A DNA stretch of 21,888 nucleotides from Baffinella frigidus (lineage: Eukaryota; Cryptophyceae; Cryptomonadales; Baffinellaceae). Shown here piece after piece: positions 1 through 7,231 of the stretch (within the stretch, counting starts at the first letter, position 1; each line of letters opens with the position of its first letter). The translations under genes and the position numbers were made by a program. The stretch is from the NCBI GenBank assembly GCA_026770585.1, contig MU646342.1:121319-143206 (forward strand). The letters run 5' to 3'. The notes below the pieces were generated by a model. It was not told the origin of the DNA. It searched no databases and saw only the letters and a program-made list of their open reading frames with translations.

Positions 1-81
1 AACCAGGAAGAGGGGGAGGAGGAGGAGGGGGGGGGCGCACCCGAGAACCGCGTCAACGACTGGGTCCAAGCCCAAGGTCAA
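1..81 (+). CDS. Acidic exon-like fragment, cut by window start
   Basis: One frame from base 1 is open and reads a Glu/Gly-rich stretch followed by PENRVNDWVQAQ, then a possible donor CAAG|GTCAAA near position 76; the same frame meets a stop at 94-96. The residues after the acidic tract are not low complexity, which is why it is listed. There is no start codon and no recognised domain. It may equally be chance coding in GAG-rich DNA. Confidence 0.2.
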
Positions 82-94
82 ACTCGTAACCCCT

Positions 95-145
95 AAACCC
101 TCCTCCTCCCTAACCCCTGGACGCTAGACGTTAGAGTGGGGTGTT
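95..145 (+). repeat. Left direct repeat flanking GA/GC array
   Basis: The stretch AAACCCTCCTCCTCCCTAAC followed by a GACGCTAGACG motif and GGTGTT recurs at 826-877 with few changes. The start of the same motif (CTTGCAAACCCTCCTCCTC) also occurs at 172-190 and 822-840. The compound microsatellite therefore lies between copies of one local duplication. Confidence 0.75.
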
Positions 146-221
146 AACCCTGAACCCTGAACCCAAGGTCGCTTGCAAACCCTCCTCCTCTCGGATGACC
201 TCCCGCACTGCCGCCCTGAAG

Positions 222-276
222 AGCGAGAGCGAGAGAGAGAGAGAGAGAGAGCGCGCGCGCGAGAGAGAGAGAGAGA

Positions 277-309
<33 letters not shown>

Positions 310-332
310 CGCGCGCGCGAGAGAGAGAGAGA

Positions 333-365
<33 letters not shown>

Positions 366-494
366 CGCGCGAGAGAGAGAGAGAGAGAGCGCGCGCGCGC
401 GCGAGAGAGAGAGAGCGCGCGCGAGAGAGAGAGAGAGAGAGCGCGCGCGCGAGAGAGAGAGAGAGAGAGCGCGCGCGCGAGAGAGAGAGAGAGA

Positions 495-531
<37 letters not shown>

Positions 532-556
532 CGCGCGCGCGCGAGAGAGAGAGAGA

Positions 557-593
<37 letters not shown>

Positions 594-620
594 AGCGCGC
601 GCGCGAGAGAGAGAGAGAGA

Positions 621-657
<37 letters not shown>

Positions 658-689
658 CGCGCGAGAGAGAGAGAGAGAGAGCGAGAGCG

Positions 690-735
<46 letters not shown>
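222..735. repeat. Compound (GA)n/(GC)n microsatellite
   Basis: About 510 bp made only of alternating (GA)n blocks (roughly 10-26 bp) and (GC)n blocks (roughly 4-16 bp), some 17 cycles with a loose period near 30 bp. Two frames stay open and would read Glu-Arg and Ala-Arg dipeptides, but that is a property of the repeat and not evidence of a gene. GC blocks can adopt Z-DNA and GA blocks triplex structures. Confidence 0.95.
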
Positions 736-738
<3 letters not shown>

Positions 739-825
739 GTAGGGGTTCGGGTTGAAGGTTAAGAAGAAGAGGGGGGGGAGACCTCGAGTGTGGCAGAGAG
801 GGCAGCAGCCAAGCCCGGCACTTGC

Positions 826-877
826 AAACCCTCCTCCTCCCTAACCCCTAGACGCTAGACGCTAGAGTGCGGTGTTC
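826..877 (+). repeat. Right direct repeat flanking GA/GC array
   Basis: Second copy of the 95-145 segment, differing by a few substitutions (for example GACGCTAGACGCTAGAG against GACGCTAGACGTTAGAG). It runs straight into telomere-like heptamers. Confidence 0.75.
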
Positions 878-1008
878 ACCCTAAACCCTAAACCCTGAAC
901 CCTAAGCCCTGAACCCCAAGCCCAAAGCTCTAAACCCGAAACCCGAAACCCGAAACCCGAAACCCGGAACCCGGAACCCGAAACCCGAAAACCGAAACCC
1001 TATTCGTA
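878..1008 (+). repeat. Degenerate telomere-like heptamer array (AAACCCG type)
   Basis: CCCTAAA and CCCTGAA units pass into AAACCCG and AACCCGG units. The 7 bp register is kept while bases drift. It is interstitial and not a chromosome end, because complex sequence follows on both sides. Confidence 0.85.
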
Positions 1009-1060
1009 ACGCAGGGGACGGCTCACCGCCCGGTTGGCTTTCACGTTCATAGATACACTA

Positions 1061-1213
1061 ATAGGGTAACGGACTAAAAATGGGGTGGTTAGGCCTACGG
1101 TATTACCTACTGTAGGCCGTATGGTTTTTCGTAGGAGCCCCCCTAGGCCCCTACGGCCTACCGTAGTCAATACCGTAGGCCTTAACTTCCCCATTTTTAG
1201 TCCGTTACCCTAT
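1061..1213. mobile_element. MITE family C, near full-length palindrome, TA target duplication
   Basis: Terminal inverted repeats begin ATAGGGTAACGGACTAAAAA and match perfectly for 25 bp. Imperfect pairing then continues through GGCCTACGGTATT to a small centre. TA dinucleotides flank both ends (1059-1060 and 1214-1215), the target duplication expected of Tc1/mariner-type insertion. There is no coding capacity, so it would need a transposase supplied elsewhere. Confidence 0.85.
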
Positions 1214-1489
1214 TAACACTGTGGACTACGGACCTTTCAACAAAAGTCAACTTGCCCCAGAGATAATTATTAACTTTAAGGATTTTCTGGTGTAAATTTG
1301 ATCACGTAACACCCTAGAATCCGGCCCCAAATTCAAATCCGAAACCCGCGAAGCCCACCGAGTGGTTACAGTGCCCGGAATTAGATTCGTAAAGCAACTC
1401 CTTCTGGTACAGAAACACTCAAAGGCTTTTACAAATCTCTTGAATCTTGAACCAAAAACCGTATCCCAGGGGACGCCTCAGAAGCAAAA
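1214..1489. other. Unassigned sequence
   Basis: No open frame, repeat family or RNA structure that I recognise. It contains one short AAACCCG stretch and, near 1467-1478, a CAGGGGACGCCTC motif that also heads the ladder-3 copies downstream. Confidence 0.5.
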
Positions 1490-1569
1490 CAATTACTACA
1501 CATCGTTCCACTTGTAAAGGACTTGTAAAGTTAAAACTTTTAAAATAGTCACATTTCTAGCCTCGAGTG
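1490..1569 (+). mobile_element. MITE family D, right-half remnant
   Basis: Matches the right half of the complete D element at 4166-4373, from AATTACTACACA through GGACTTGTAAAGTTAAAAC to the terminal GCCTCGAGTG. The left half is missing. A ladder-3 exon-like copy begins directly after it. Confidence 0.8.
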
Positions 1570-1570
1570 A

Positions 1571-1895
1571 GGGGACGCCTCTGACGCCCTCGACGGCGCG
1601 CGAGTCGCGCAAGGGGACCACCAACCCTCACGGAGGGACCAAATCGTCGATTTTGAATCTCAGATTTACCTGTTCAGCCAGGCGAAGTCGCCTGTGGTGG
1701 AGCCATTTTCCATAGGAATTGGGAAAGTGAGATTCATCGATTTGGTCCCGCCGTGAGGGTTGGTGGGAAGAAGTCCGGGCGCGGGGACATTCCCATCGCG
1801 TCACCTAATAGATTGTATTTCGCAAGGCGTCCATCTAAAGGATTCCGGTACAAATCCTGGTATTTAAACCCCTCAAAGTACGAAATGGCTCCAAT
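1571..1895 (+). pseudogene. Ladder 3, copy A: Lys/Arg-rich exon-like unit split by a MITE
   Basis: The unit begins GGGGACGCCTCTGACG, is interrupted at 1618-1766 by an inverted-repeat element, and resumes GAAGAAGTCCGGGCGCGGGG. It then continues through CCCATCGCGTCACC and GGTACAAATCCTGGTAT. Later copies read GDASPPST...SRKGKKKKAGRGD in one frame; copy A carries one extra base near 1582 that breaks this frame. Function unknown. Confidence 0.5.
1618..1766. mobile_element. MITE family F inserted in ladder-3 copy A
   Basis: Inverted ends CCACCAACCCTCACGG/CCGTGAGGGTTGGTGG extend inward through GGGACCAAATCG to about 40 bp. The flanks join to CAAGGGGAAGAAG, which matches the uninterrupted ladder-3 copies at 2080-2095 and 2450-2465, so insertion with about a 2 bp (GA) duplication is visible directly. 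No coding capacity. Confidence 0.8.
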
Positions 1896-1902
1896 GGCAA
1901 GC

Positions 1903-1966
1903 AGGGGACGCGTCTCCGCCGTCGACGGTGCGAGGGTCGCGCAAGGGCAAGATAATCCAGACGTTT
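1903..1966 (+). pseudogene. Ladder 3, copy B
   Basis: GGGGACGCGTCTCCGCCGTC and following bases repeat the start of copy A. The frame reads GDASPPSTVRGSRKGK, then diverges into AT-rich sequence containing two CACCATCT motifs (1976 and 2012). Confidence 0.5.
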
Positions 1967-2047
1967 ACAAATGCACCATCTAAAAAAAAAACGATCTGAA
2001 CGTGGACAAATACACCATCTGAAAACTCCTAAAAATGTTTTTGGTTC

Positions 2048-2237
2048 AGGGGACGCGTCTCTGCCCTCGACGGCGCGCAAGGGGAAGAAGAAGAAGAAGA
2101 CCCGCGACAAGCGACGGCCAGCCTTCTTCTTCTTCTTCCCCTTGTCTTGGGTCTTCTTCTTCTTCTTCCCCTTGCGCGCGTCTTCTTCTTCTTCCCCTTG
2201 CGCGACGGCCAGCCTTCTTCTTCTTCTTCCCCTTGTC
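2048..2237. pseudogene. Ladder 3, copy C followed by inverted copies of the AAG tract
   Basis: Copy C reads GDASLPSTARKGKKKKK on the plus strand. From about 2115 come four copies of the AAG/Lys tract in reverse orientation (CTTCTTCTTCTTCCCCTTG with GCCAGC or GCGCGTC heads) before forward copy D. Long hairpins are therefore possible here. Open frames on both strands are a consequence of this arrangement. Confidence 0.55.
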
Positions 2238-2385
2238 GCGAAAGGGAAAGAAGAAGAAGAAGGCTGGCCGCGGGGATATTCCCATCGCGTCACCGTATAG
2301 ATTCTATTTCTGTTTTTTAAGGCGTCCGTCTAAAGGATTCCGGTACAAATCCTGGTATCCAAAGTACGGAATGGCGCCAACGCCA
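2238..2385 (+). pseudogene. Ladder 3, copy D
   Basis: Forward AAG tract, then GGCTGGCCGCGGGGATATTC, CCCATCGCGTCACC and GGATTCCGGTACAAATCCTG, closely matching 1767-1895 of copy A. It has a short insertion of T-rich sequence near 2312. Confidence 0.6.
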
Positions 2386-2407
2386 AGCCAAATCTGAGAT
2401 ATCGTGA

Positions 2408-2500
2408 CGCAGGGGACGCCTCTCCGCCGTCGACGGCGCGTGGGTCGCGCAAGGGGAAGAAGAAGAAGGCTGGCCGCGGGGATATCACTGCCCGCTCCGA
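2408..2500 (+). pseudogene. Ladder 3, copy E
   Basis: GGGGACGCCTCTCCGCCGTC through AAGAAGAAGAAGGCTGGCCG to GGGGATATCAC. The frame reads SRKGKKKKAGRGDITARSDA. This is the cleanest copy of the 5' part, with no frame break from GDAS to the next block. It has no homology to a family I can name; a basic tract of this kind is common in nuclear proteins but is not diagnostic. Confidence 0.5.
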
Positions 2501-2516
2501 CGCTGGTCCTTTCCTG

Positions 2517-2740
2517 AAAATCCGAAACCCTGAAGTTTCCTGAAACCCGAAACCCGAAACCCGGAAGTTTCCTGAAACCCGAAACCCGACATCCGAAACC
2601 CGAAACCCGAAACCCGAAACCCTGATGTTTCCTGAAACCCTTTCCTGAAACCCGAAACCCTGATCCGAAACCCGAAACCCGAAACCCTGGTGCTCGAAGG
2701 TGAACACCTGAACCCTGAATCCTAACCCCGAAACCCTGGT
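2517..2740 (+). repeat. Telomere-like array (AAACCCG with CCTGAA variants)
   Basis: AAACCCG units interleaved with GTTTCCTGAAACCC segments repeated about four times, a higher-order pattern inside the heptamer array. The minus-strand frame reads VSGFGFR repeats, which is repeat translation only. Confidence 0.85.
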
Positions 2741-2817
2741 CCCTAGACCAATATGTATGTGAAATACCTATAGTATATATAGATAAAGATAGATAGATAG
2801 ATAGAATAGATAGATAA

Positions 2818-2856
<39 letters not shown>

Positions 2857-2884
2857 TGTGAATATGTTTATGTATGTGGATGTG

Positions 2885-2933
2885 AACATGTACGACTCGC
2901 GGAGCAGCATCATTCGACGGGGACTAGTACATG
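2885..2933 (+). pseudogene. Ladder 2, block A copy 1
   Basis: AACATGTACGACTCGCGGAG and following bases, then CGACGGGGACTAGTACATG. It recurs at 3160, 3362 and 3489 with substitutions but no length change, each time preceded by GATGTGAACATG or a close variant. The frame matching the downstream block reads TTRGAAS, with this copy diverging to SFDGD. Confidence 0.55.
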
Positions 2934-2961
2934 TAAATATATATATATATATAGAGAGAGA

Positions 2962-3006
<45 letters not shown>

Positions 3007-3159
3007 AGAAATATAGAAATATAGAAATTGACATATATAAAAATTGACATATATAGACATATAGATACAGATATAGATATAGATATAGATACAGATATAA
3101 ATATGAATATGTATGTGAATATGTATAGGTATGTGAATATGAATGTGTGCTTGTATGTG

Positions 3160-3213
3160 GATGTGAACATGTACGACTCGCGGAGCAGCATCGGTCGACG
3201 GGGGCTAGTACAT
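3160..3213 (+). pseudogene. Ladder 2, block A copy 2
   Basis: Differs from copy 1 by only a few bases (ATCGGTCGACGGGGGCTAG against ATCATTCGACGGGGACTAG). It is followed by TAG in the preferred frame and then by GATA-type repeats. Confidence 0.55.
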
Positions 3214-3251
3214 ATAGATATAGATATAGATATAGACATAGATACATATAC

Positions 3252-3311
<60 letters not shown>

Positions 3312-3312
3312 G

Positions 3313-3495
3313 TGTGTGTATATACTCACATGCATGAGTATGAATATGTATATGTATGTGAATGTGAACATGTACGACTCGCGGAGCAGGATCAGTCGAC
3401 TGTGTGTGTGTGTGTGTGTGTGTGTGTGGATGTGGATGTGGATGTGTGTGGATGTGGATGTGGATGTGGATGTGGATGTGGATGTGGATGTGAAC
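3313..3495. repeat. TG and GGATGT microsatellites with ladder-2 block A copy 3
   Basis: Block A copy 3 lies at 3362-3400 and runs straight into (TG)n at 3401-3428, then (GGATGT)n to 3490. Copy 3 stops at GTCGAC, where the TG run begins, suggesting microsatellite expansion from the exon edge. Confidence 0.8.
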
Positions 3496-3609
3496 ATGTC
3501 TGAATCGGGGAGCAGGGTCAGTCGACGGGGGATCCGGGGGAGAAACAGACCGCTCGGACGTGACCGACTTCGACGGGAAAGGTTCTTCGCCCAACAACGA
3601 TCCGAATGT
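3489..3609 (+). pseudogene. Ladder 2, fused block A copy 4 plus block B copy 1
   Basis: The only place where block A runs directly into block B. One frame is open across the join and reads NRGAGSVDGGSGGETDRSDV followed by TDFDGKGSSPNNDP. The content is Gly/Asp/Ser-rich with no domain I recognise. The block ends AACGATCCGAAT|GTGAAT, a possible splice donor. This may be the functional exon from which the other copies derive, or the reverse. Confidence 0.4.
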
Positions 3610-3696
3610 GAATGTGTATGTATATGGAATATGAATGTGTATGTAAGTATGTGTACATTTATATGTATATGTATATGTATCTGCAGATATAGACAC

Positions 3697-3766
<70 letters not shown>

Positions 3767-3803
3767 ATATGTATATGTACATGTATATGTACATGTATGA
3801 GTG
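3610..3803. repeat. TATG, TA and TG microsatellite
   Basis: Includes (TA)n at about 3701-3734 and (TG)n at 3735-3762, flanked by GTATAT-type repeats. It separates block B copies 1 and 2. Confidence 0.9.
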
Positions 3804-3876
3804 CATGTACACGGACCGCTCCGACGTGACCGACTTCGACGGAAAAGGTTCTTCGCCCAACAACGATCCGAATGTG
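3804..3876 (+). pseudogene. Ladder 2, block B copy 2
   Basis: Reads YTDRSDVTDFDGKGSSPNND in the frame of copy 1. The three substitutions relative to copy 1 (TCG/TCC, GGG/GGA, AAT/AAC) all fall at third positions and are synonymous in that frame, which supports coding at least when the copies diverged. No initiator or stop is defined. Confidence 0.45.
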
Positions 3877-3934
3877 AACGTGTGTGTATATGGAATATGA
3901 ATGTATATGTAAGTATATGTACATTTATATGTAC

Positions 3935-3973
<39 letters not shown>

Positions 3974-3980
3974 CATATGC

Positions 3981-4060
3981 ATGAGTTCATGTACACGGAC
4001 CGCTCCGACGTGACCGACTTCGACGGGCAAGGCCCTTTCCCGCTCTGCCTCACTCGTGTT
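3981..4060 (+). pseudogene. Ladder 2, block B copy 3 (truncated)
   Basis: Identical to copy 2 through GACTTCGACGG, including the leader ATGAGT.CATGTACACGGAC, then departs into CAAGGCCCTTTCCCGC and loses the SSPNND part. It marks the end of the ladder-2 region. Confidence 0.5.
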
Positions 4061-4165
4061 GGCTGATCGTTTCACTCCAAAAAAATTGACGACTATGTAC
4101 CACAAAACAGGGAAATCACCTTCCGGTCTCCTCATTCCGAGGAGATCAGATTAACCCAGGCAGAC

Positions 4166-4373
4166 CACTCGAGGCTGGAAGATGGGGTATTTTAAATGTG
4201 GGATTGTTAAATTTAGTACCAGTCACAGGCAGGTTTGGTCACGTTACTGGGGGAATTCCCCCAGTAACGTGACCAAACGCAATATTTGTGTGAAAATTAC
4301 TACACAGCGGTCCACTTGTACAGGACTTGTAAAGTTAAAACTTTTAAAACAGTCACATTTCTAGCCTCGAGTG
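4166..4373 (+). mobile_element. MITE family D, complete copy
   Basis: 208 bp bounded by CACTCGAGGC and GCCTCGAGTG. The centre holds a perfect 46 bp palindrome (4233-4278, centred on GGGGGAATTCCCCC, arms running to GTTTGGTCACG). Other copies: 19187-19377 (reverse), 18953-19038 (internally deleted) and 1490-1569 (half). I could not see a clear target duplication. No coding capacity. Confidence 0.85.
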
Positions 4374-4403
4374 GGAGCTAGGCTTTCGGCACAACCCCCG
4401 CGG

Positions 4404-4590
4404 TAGAGCCATTCCGGTAGGACTTGTCGCGTTTTCGAATTTGGGATTTGAGAATTTCAGACTTTATTTGTACCATGCGATTTGAAACGGTGTGCTTTAA
4501 AACGTTTTACGACCTTTAAAACCTTTTTGAAGTCTGAAATCTTGAAATCTCGAATTCGAAAACGCGACAAGTCCTACCGGAATGGCTCTA
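4404..4590. mobile_element. MITE family E
   Basis: 187 bp with inverted ends TAGAGCCATTCCGGTAGGAC that stay paired for about 60 bp (through TTGTCGCGTTTTCGAATT to TTTCAGACTT). The A/T-rich centre is unpaired. A plus-strand open frame starting at 4482 crosses its right arm, which argues against that frame being a gene. Confidence 0.85.
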
Positions 4591-5144
4591 ACTGGTCGCG
4601 GTTTTCGGAGTTTGACTTTCGCCGGATTGCCGTTGAGCGCTCAGCATTGATCGTTTTCCCATTCTTTACCGAAGCGTTCAGTTCTGAAGGCCTTTTTCGT
4701 CCCCTTTTTAGAGGTTGTGTGGTACCAATCTTAAACATTGCCGAACTATCGTCTGAAGGAGCGATGCGTAAAGTCACGCCTTTGTCGACTTTTGCCATCA
4801 CCTGCGTTGACTTTTGCCAACCCAACTGCGACTGCAACAGCTGGAGGCTCACTTCTCACAACTGTACATACACGGTACGTACAACAACGGTATATTTCAT
4901 ATCCTCTAGCAGGTTAAATAGTAAAGTCATCACTTTAAAATATCCGTTAAGGGTGATTTTGTCCTGTAGTAAAGATTTGAAGACTTTATCGCAGCTCGAT
5001 TTTTTTCAGCAGGTTCTGGAGCTGACAGCCAAATCTCGAGGATCTGCGCTTTCAGATTTGAAAAAGGACGAAATTTACAGGCGAAAATCGGGCAGAAAAC
5101 CCGAAAAAATAATTGGACACTTTATTTTTCAAACCTGCTAAAGG
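4591..5144 (+). other. Complex sequence with a 219-codon open frame of doubtful status
   Basis: A plus frame stays open from 4482 to 5141 (first third MITE E arm), and a minus frame of 92 codons lies at 4574-4852. Neither shows a recognisable domain, repeat or signal peptide. Near 4838-4875 the bases CTGCAACAGCTGGAGG and CTCACTTCTCACAACTGTACATACA resemble ankyrin exon 1 and its downstream flank at 5376-5420, so at least part of this stretch is an old exon-1 duplicate. Confidence 0.35.
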
Positions 5145-5169
5145 ATAACCGGTTCCTACACCAGTAAAT

Positions 5170-5262
<93 letters not shown>
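5145..5262. repeat. Ladder-1 leader motif and (GATA)n
   Basis: GGATAACCGGTTCCTACACCAG heads a GATA array of about 23 units (5170-5262). The leader recurs at 5433-5455 (ATAACCGGTCCCTACACCAG) before another TATG/GATA stretch. TTATTAACTATG then follows in both cases (about 5313 and 5541), so whole segments have been duplicated in tandem upstream of exon 1. Confidence 0.75.
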
Positions 5263-5263
<1 letters not shown>

Positions 5264-5349
5264 CATTCATTATGTATATTATTAATTATCTATATATTGT
5301 TTATTGTATATGTTATTAACTATGACTCCGGCTGGCAGGCCCGCCGACG

Positions 5350-5412
5350 ATCTGGCGTCTGGCGCGGCACGGGCGCCTGCAAGAGCTGGAGGAGATGCTC
5401 ACTTCTTGCACC
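5350..5412 (+). pseudogene. Ankyrin exon-1 upstream copy
   Basis: Reads IWRLARHGRLQELEEMLTS, matching the gene's first exon but with ATG changed to ATC. It ends early at CACTTCTTGC, with no ENCDDADSRGN part. It shares its 5' flank (CTCCGGC...CAGGCCCGCCGAC) with the true exon 1. Confidence 0.8.
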
Positions 5413-5580
5413 TTTACATACATATATATCATATAACCGGTCCCTACACCAGCATGTATGTATATGTGTGTGTTCATATACATATATTATTAAATATATA
5501 TATATATAGATAGATATATACATGTGAGTGAGTACACATGTTATTAACTATGCACACTCCGGCGGACAGGCCCGCCGACA

Positions 5581-5672
5581 ATGTGGCGGCTGGCGCGGCA
5601 TGGGCGCCTGAAAGAGCTGGAGGAGATGCTCACTTCCGAGAACTGCGACGATGCCGACTCGCGGGGCAACAC
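5581..5672 (+). CDS. Ankyrin gene exon 1
   Basis: Thirty codons plus two bases, ending GGCAACAC|GTACTC. The donor GT runs directly into a (CT)n microsatellite. It encodes the first helix pair and the start of the GNT.LH loop. The same frame stays open through the CT array into a second exon-1 copy at 5827, ending only at 6198, so a retained-intron product would have Ser-Leu repeats between two exon-1 segments. Confidence 0.8.
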
Positions 5673-5723
<51 letters not shown>

Positions 5724-5773
5724 TTCTCCAGACCCTCTCTCTCTCTCTCTCCAGACCCTCTCTCTCTCTCCAG

Positions 5774-5819
<46 letters not shown>

Positions 5820-7193
5820 GACCCGGCTGGAGGAGATGCTCACTTCCGAGAACTGCGACGATGCCGACTCGCGCGGCAACACGTACTCTCTCCCCCCCCA
5901 GACTCTCTCTCTCTCTCTCTCCAGACTCTCTCTCTCTCTCTCTCCAGACCCTCTATCTCTCTCTCTCTCTCCAGACCCTCTCTCTCTCTCTCCAGACCCT
6001 CTCTCTCTCTCTCTCCAGACCCTCTCTCTCTCTCTCTCTCCAGACCCTCTCTCTCTCTCTCTCTCTCTCTCTCGGGAGGGTCAGGGGCAGGCCCTCCCCT
6101 CACTGCCAGCAGGGCCATTTCTAGCTCTGCCCGAGTTTTGTTCCGGCGCGTCCCAACGGCGTTCTATTCGCCCGTTTGTACTGGATTTATGTTCTTAAAT
6201 ACTTTTAAGGCCGACTCGCGCGGCAACACGTGCGCCTCCCAAAGTTGACGGGTCTGTTTCCAAAGTTGACGGATTTGTACGTGGGGATGATAACCCCCAA
6301 GCCCGCACCCTCCTCCCCGATCCCTCAACCACGTCGTGAAGAACGCGATGGCTGGCTCGCGCGGCAGCACGTGCGCCTTGCCGTCCCTCTCTTTTTTTCT
6401 TTTTTGTCGCCCCTTTTTTTCTTTTTCTTTTTTGCCGCGCCTCTTTTCTGTGTTGGCCCTTTCCCGTCAACCACTCGAGGCCGTGGCCTTTCGTAAATGT
6501 TGATGTGGGCAAACCTCCATCCTCACCCTTAACACTACACACTACACACTACACACTACACACACTACACACTACACACTAAACACTCATCGCTCAACCC
6601 TAAGTGCTAAACACTAAACGATAAATGATCAATCATAAATGATAAATAAATAATAGATAAATAATAAATCATAAATCGTAAATCATAAATCATAAACCCT
6701 ACCCCAGGTGCCTGCACCACTTGTGCATGCAAAACGAGAAGGTGCCTGGTTTAGCCAATCCTTCAACTCTAACCATAAACCCTCAATGATGAATGATACA
6801 CAATAAATGATAAATGAAAATAAGAAGCGAATCGCAAAGAACCCTCATCACTCAACACCAAACACTAAACACTCAACATTAAACACTAAACAACAAACAA
6901 CAAACAACAAACAACAAACAACAAACAACAAACAACAAACAACAAACAATAAATTATAAATTATAAATAGCAAAATGATCAATAATAAATAATAAATAAC
7001 AAATAACAAATGATGAACCCTGACCCAGGTGCCTGCACCACGCGTGCATGCAAAACAAGAAGCGAATCGCACAGAACCCTCATCACTCAACCCTAAACAC
7101 TAAACACTAAACACTAAACACTAAACACTAAACACTCAACAACAAACAATAAACGAGAAATGAGAAATAACAAATAATAAATAACAAATATTC

Positions 7194-7231
<38 letters not shown>

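Larger units (their letters stand above)
2760..3312. repeat. GATA, GA and TATA microsatellite tract carrying ladder-2 copies
   Basis: GATA runs at about 2785-2855 and 3255-3311, GA at 2953-3001, GATATA-type at 3060-3110 and 3215-3245, and TATG-rich stretches between. Two exon-like blocks are embedded (see 2885-2933 and 3160-3213). Confidence 0.9.

Noticed and set aside
141-755. 200-codon open frames of Glu-Arg and Ala-Arg dipeptides
   Set aside because: Several frames are open only because the DNA is a GA/GC dinucleotide array; no flanking gene signals.
2743-4135. Long minus-strand frames rich in His-Ile, Tyr-Ile and Ser-Leu (up to 317 codons)
   Set aside because: Translation of GATA, TG, TA and GA microsatellites; length follows from the lack of stops in the repeats.
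4482-5141. 219-codon frame as a real gene
   Set aside because: Its first third is a MITE E arm, part of the rest resembles an exon-1 relic, and no domain is visible; kept only as a doubtful region.
5160-5262. CRISPR-like array
   Set aside because: A plain tetranucleotide repeat without spacers, in a eukaryotic context.
5538-6248. Ser-Leu-rich open frame starting at 5538
   Set aside because: Out of frame with the ankyrin exons and made of CT repeat; the real coding frame starts at 5581.
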